The notes below the pieces were generated by a model. That model was given only the letters and a program-made list of their open reading frames with translations. It had not been told where the DNA came from and searched no databases. A DNA stretch of 64,000 nt from the NCBI RefSeq assembly GCF_018138145.1, contig NZ_CP073104.1:1364001-1428000 (forward strand), read 5' to 3'. This stretch comes from Pseudomonas sp. SCA2728.1_7. Its GTDB lineage: Bacteria; Pseudomonadota; Gammaproteobacteria; Pseudomonadales; Pseudomonadaceae. The position numbers were made by a program, and so were the translations under genes. This document shows positions 60,921 to 64,000 of the stretch, piece by piece (within the stretch, counting starts at the first letter, position 1; every line of letters begins with the position of its first letter).

Positions 60921-62461
60921 CACCAAAGTTTCCAGTCAGCTACATGGGGGTGTTGTACGCGTATCGAGTCCGGCGTCGGGGCATTGATGTAAACGGCACG
61001 GACGCCACTGCCATCTCGGCGCCCGAGAGGATGGTTCCAATTTGCAGACATGTGAATGTACTTCAGCTTCAGCAATTGGTCTTCTTGGATTGAGGTGTCG
61101 TAACTACCCGCTAGAAATCGATCACACAGCGCTTGAAGCTCCGCGGGCACTGCCAACTCAGGCGTATCGGGAATGTCTTGAAATCGAACACCCTTCTCTT
61201 TAGCCAATCGGTGCATCACTCGGAGATATACCTTGGAGAGCAAGCCACTCACGGGACGTTTGAGCTGCACTGCGGCATAAACGCGCTTCATACGTGGGCT
61301 GAGCCGTTCCTGCCGATCAATTGGCAGAAGAAGGGCATCAGGCGTGACGATCTCCAACATTTCTTCAGGCCATCCTTTGGCGAGCCACTGCGCCTTAACC
61401 GTCACGGCATCACGGTAGATCGACGTAGTGGAGACATCGGTAAATTGCGACACCTCAAGCGTTTGCATCGGACTGACGAGCACGCACTCTTCGACCTCAT
61501 CGCGGTAGCCACCGCCGATGTCGGAATGAACCCCGGGCAGAGTTATTTCCAAGTGATCCGCTTTAACGCGGCTCAGAGCGAAGTTAGCCCGATATTCGTC
61601 ACGCGCGGATAACTGCACGACATCAGTGAAGAAGCGGCGGTCGAGGTAAAGTTTGATTCCTGTTGCGATGGGACTTTTGATGTCCCCCAGATTCGACCAG
61701 CCAGCAATCGATGGCACCGTATCAAAAAGGCCAATAAAACCCATGTTGATGCTGCTTTTGTACTCTTCGATGAAGGTCCGGCTGAGGGCATTGGCGTTGC
61801 TGCGCAAAACCTCCCCGAGTGGCCCCTGCTTTCCACGTACGACCTCGTTGGCGAAGTGTTTTGCTGCAGCAGCACCACGGCTGAAGCCGAATGTATCAAA
61901 GGTCAGGGACGTAATTTCACTATTAGGATTGTTGTCCAACACGTCCTTGATACGCGTTTTGATCTCTGCAAACGACAACTGAACACGGCCCGCCACGCCT
62001 GTTTCGCCTCGGCCAGTACCACCACCTAACGTACTGTCCTTCTTGCCTGACTGAGTTCCTATTCCCTCGATGTAAATCATCCGGAACGCTTGCTTTTGCG
62101 AACTATCCCCTTCGGCCTTTTGAGGTGCAAAGTACAGTTCGCTCAGTTTCTGAACATTGGTGGTGTCGTTGGCGTAGCTGCTGTCCGGATCCCTCATGTA
62201 AGGCTGACAACTAGCAGGAATATCTTCCGGCGCAATGGGATGCTGCGCCCCACACAGCAACCCAGCCGCCGTGTTGTTCGCGTTATTCCCAGTGCCATCA
62301 AAGAAAACCCCAATCCTCAACGCGATCCCGATTTTCTCAGGTTCGCGCGCAGGTTCTTTCCCGTGTTTCTCATATTCCGCCCAACGCTGGGCGTGAATAT
62401 CGACGGGTTTGGCTTCTTCGTAACGATAATTTTTCGGGGGGTTGGGTACGTAGCCACTCAT
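60920..62461 (-). CDS. DUF2235 lipase, Tle1-type T6SS effector
   Basis: A 513-residue alpha/beta-hydrolase. Residues 49-59 (RIGVFFDGTGN read within LRIGVFFDGTGNN) are the DUF2235 start; the nucleophile is Ser194 in FGFSRGAAAA (GxSxG), with Asp247 in GLFDTVPS and His312 in GVHSDIGGGY as the likely triad. Tle1 proteins are phospholipases delivered into the periplasm by type VI secretion. There is no PAAR or MIX domain, so loading by a VgrG or chaperone encoded elsewhere is expected. The start MSGYVPNPPKNY is preferred over a 22-residue extension. The two DUF2931 genes follow. Confidence 0.88.
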   Translation of the reverse strand: MSGYVPNPPKNYRYEEAKPVDIHAQRWAEYEKHGKEPAREPEKIGIALRIGVFFDGTGNNANNTAAGLLCGAQHPIAPEDIPASCQPYMRDPDSSYANDTTNVQKLSELYFAPQKAEGDSSQKQAFRMIYIEGIGTQSGKKDSTLGGGTGRGETGVAGRVQLSFAEIKTRIKDVLDNNPNSEITSLTFDTFGFSRGAAAAKHFANEVVRGKQGPLGEVLRSNANALSRTFIEEYKSSINMGFIGLFDTVPSIAGWSNLGDIKSPIATGIKLYLDRRFFTDVVQLSARDEYRANFALSRVKADHLEITLPGVHSDIGGGYRDEVEECVLVSPMQTLEVSQFTDVSTTSIYRDAVTVKAQWLAKGWPEEMLEIVTPDALLLPIDRQERLSPRMKRVYAAVQLKRPVSGLLSKVYLRVMHRLAKEKGVRFQDIPDTPELAVPAELQALCDRFLAGSYDTSIQEDQLLKLKYIHMSANWNHPLGRRDGSGVRAVYINAPTPDSIRVQHPHVADWKLW

Positions 62462-62597
62462 CCATGTTTCCTGGTTCTGATCCTTGAGAACGGCCCGAAG
62501 GTTGACAGCCGAGGCTGGGGGGCGCAAGCCGTGGCCGTGTGCCAGCCGGGTTGTGACAGCGGGGTTCGACGAGGGCTTCCCCTCGTCGGGGTGGGGG

Positions 62598-62960
62598 TCA
62601 GCTGGCGATTTCGACGTTATCCAGCGCTTGGTTGACGGCGATTTCGCCGAGCATCACGACTTGGGCGATGCCCAGGGCGGTTTTGCGGTGTGGGGTGTCG
62701 AGCATGGCGGCGAAGTTGAGGAGCATTTCGCTGGCGGAGCCGAGGGTTTCGCTGGCGTTGGCGAGCAGGGATTCGCTGTTGTACTTCGGGTTGGCGAGGT
62801 ACATGCGTTCGGGTTGTTGGGTGCTGGCCATGATTTGGCTGGCGGGTTTGAGGTAGTGGTCGAGGGCGCGTTCGGCGGCTTCGTGGAATCGCTTGGAGTC
62901 GGGGGATTCGTAGGGGGATGTGGGGTCGGTTTCGGGTGGGTTGGGTGTTGGTTTGATCAT
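62598..62960 (-). CDS. DUF6124 family protein
   Basis: A 120-residue protein starting MIKPTPNPPETDPTSPYESP, with AGGAG 8 nt upstream. The helical second half (LLANASETLGSASEMLLNFA and MLDTPHRKTALGIAQVVMLG) is the DUF6124 signature, very common in P. fluorescens genomes and of unknown role. The promoter side holds a structured intergenic region. The longer open frame upstream is not used. Confidence 0.85.
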   Translation of the reverse strand: MIKPTPNPPETDPTSPYESPDSKRFHEAAERALDHYLKPASQIMASTQQPERMYLANPKYNSESLLANASETLGSASEMLLNFAAMLDTPHRKTALGIAQVVMLGEIAVNQALDNVEIAS

Positions 62961-63350
62961 GGTGAAACTCCTAGTTAATAAAAAGGAGCCTTCACATTCG
63001 CTACCAAACGAAGGTGGCGGCCATACGCGGGTTGGTAGACCGGTAACTAGGACCCGGCACACCCGAAGGTGTCCTGCGCATGGCCACCATTGAGCAGAGA
63101 CCTGATGAGGTCTGCGAACGGTTCGCGATGCGACTAGTTATGGCGGGCTACCAAACCCGATCACTGTTTTTCAGCGACCGACAGACGATAGAACCCGCGA
63201 CCTAGACGCACAAGCCGGCGGATTCTGGCTTAGTCGTAGGTAACGGCGCAAGGCGTTGTAGGGTTTCGGTGGTTACTTGAGGCATCGTTTAAACAGTGGT
63301 GGTTTTTACTGTTTATTTCGCTCAGTGGTTGATGGGGTGACTGGGTGGGC
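62961..63350. other. Structured intergenic region upstream of the DUF6124 gene
   Basis: About 390 bp with many short complementary segments (for example GGTTGGTAGACCGG near 63030 and GGGCTACCAAACCC near 63147) and no standard gene. It may be the leader of the DUF6124 gene or an independent small RNA locus. Apart from the 29-codon frame nothing coding is seen. Confidence 0.45.
63001..63090 (-). CDS. Possible 29-aa leader ORF in a structured region
   Basis: ATG at 63090 to TAG at 63001-63003 encodes MVAMRRTPSGVPGPSYRSTN and nine more residues. It has no good ribosome site. The DNA itself has inverted segments (GGTGGC...GCCACC around 63015 and 63085) and a repeated GCTACCAAAC (63000 and about 63149), so the conserved unit may be the RNA and not the peptide. 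Confidence 0.35.
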   Translation of the reverse strand: MVAMRRTPSGVPGPSYRSTNPRMAATFVW

Positions 63351-63520
63351 GACTTCGCGAGCAGGCTCGCTCCCACAGTGGATTTGTGGTGCGTTTGGGA
63401 TTTGCGGTGACTGGGCTGGAGCCTTCGCTAGCAGGCTAGCTCCCACAGGGTTATGTGATTGGGTTGGGATTGGTGGTGATTGGGCTGACGCTATCGCGAG
63501 CAGGCTCACTCCTACAGGGG
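63351..63520. repeat. Three REP copies in one orientation, about 70 bp apart
   Basis: Copies begin near 63351, 63421 and 63489, each followed by CTCC(C/T)ACAG. The middle copy reads GCTAGCAGGCTAGC, with both arms changed so that pairing is kept. This is not a CRISPR array: spacers are unequal and the repeat is the genome-wide REP. Confidence 0.85.
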
Positions 63521-63528
63521 GATTGTGT

Positions 63529-64000
63529 TCACTTGAGGTCGAGTTGGGTGTCTGGGAGGGTGCCGGAGAAAGTGGTTTCTACCGGGCCGCTCAGGGTTAC
63601 GGGGCCGGTGCCGTTCCAGTGAACGGTGACGGGGCCGCCGTCGCATTCGACGTTGACGGTGTGGTCGAGCAGGCCTCGGCGGATGCCGTTGACGGCCGCG
63701 CCACACGAGCATGAGCCGGAGCCGAGCGGGATGGCGCCGTTGCGCTCCCAGATGCGCAGGCGGATGTGTTGGCGGTCGATGATCTGCACGAAGTGGACGT
63801 TGGTTTTTTGCGGAAACAATGGGTGGGTTTCGAGGCTCGGGCCGAGGGCGGCGATATCGATGGAATTGAGGTCGTCGACGAAATAGGTGCAGTGCGGATT
63901 GCCCATGTTGCACGCGGTTGGAGCGCCGGCGAGCGGTAGAAAAAGTGTGTCGTGTTCTTTTGCCAAGGGGATGTCTTGCCAGTCGAACAACGGTTCGCCC
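63529..64000 (-). CDS. DapF-like epimerase, 5' part outside the window
   Basis: The frame is open from the window edge to a TGA at 63529, giving the last 156 residues of a diaminopimelate-epimerase-fold protein: MGNPHCTYFVDDL, LETHPLFPQKTNVHFVQII and the ERNGAIPLGSGSCSCGAAV segment. In DapF the matching segment is ERGxGxTxACGTGAC, with the second catalytic Cys; here that position appears to be Ser (PLGSGSC), with a Cys three residues later. It may act on another substrate or be inactive. The first catalytic Cys region is outside the window. Confidence 0.7.
   Translation of the reverse strand, partial: GEPLFDWQDIPLAKEHDTLFLPLAGAPTACNMGNPHCTYFVDDLNSIDIAALGPSLETHPLFPQKTNVHFVQIIDRQHIRLRIWERNGAIPLGSGSCSCGAAVNGIRRGLLDHTVNVECDGGPVTVHWNGTGPVTLSGPVETTFSGTLPDTQLDLK

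Noticed and set aside
63351..63520. Three regularly placed repeats resembling a CRISPR array
   Set aside because: The repeats are genome-wide REP elements, with unequal spacers and no cas genes.

Overview
The window looks like chromosome from a Pseudomonas of the P. fluorescens group. Codon use is GC-rich, at least eight copies of the GCGAGCAGGCTCGC-type REP palindrome and two copies of a second palindrome (GGAGCTGCCGAAGGCTGCGATC) sit between genes, and the families are typical of that group (DUF6124, DUF1652, DUF2789, YdiJ, Mrp antiporter, many LysR regulators). Assignments were made by reading translations and motifs; no database search was possible.

Layout. 0-3 kb: a truncated PD-(D/E)XK-like protein and a divergent ptrR/sad pair (succinate semialdehyde dehydrogenase). 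3.1-4.3 kb: an IS110-family element that has split a REP palindrome; its leader folds on paper into a bridge RNA whose guide segments match the split REP. 4.4-9 kb: DHA2 efflux pump, short-chain dehydrogenase, LysR and a DUF1624 membrane protein. 9.3-13.5 kb: two PqiA-like proteins and YdiJ (D-2-hydroxyglutarate dehydrogenase type), overlapping tail to tail. 13.7-18.4 kb: LysR, then a glucarate dehydratase and MFS transporter with a divergent LysR. 18.4-22.2 kb: small, membrane and lipoprotein genes, a Nudix hydrolase, DUF1652 and a polysaccharide deacetylase. 22.3-25.5 kb: two divergent sulfonate-type binding proteins and one permease with no ATPase. 25.5-33.9 kb: YedK (SRAP), AzlCD, DUF2784, DUF3087, PpnN, an FAD protein coupled to an XRE-cupin regulator, and a divergent DMT exporter. 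34.2-40.2 kb: a complete Mrp (Sha/Pha) cation/proton antiporter operon, A(B)CDEFG. 40.3-53.7 kb: DUF2946 with a TonB receptor, an OpuAC-type binding protein, small proteins, a chemoreceptor, a DksA-like protein lacking half its zinc ligands, an RpiR regulator, a lipoprotein, and a GST plus AlkC-like pair.

53.9-59.2 kb is an AT-rich accessory island that looks like anti-phage defence: a SIR2-family protein, a coiled-coil two-TM protein, a protein with a HEPN-type R-N-x3-H motif, and a polytopic membrane protein. The coiled-coil and HEPN-like genes are each split by a -1 frameshift lying on a poly-A slippery heptamer. The first has the layout of the dnaX programmed frameshift signal (AGGAG 11 nt before A AAA AAG). 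In the second, the HEPN motif exists only in the shifted frame. This is the best candidate for an undescribed system, although paired homopolymer errors must be excluded.

59.5-62.5 kb carries a DUF2235 (Tle1-type) phospholipase effector with two tandem DUF2931 lipoproteins, an effector/immunity arrangement of type VI secretion. The end has DUF6124, a structured intergenic region, a row of three REPs, and the 3' part of a DapF-like epimerase whose second catalytic cysteine appears to be serine.
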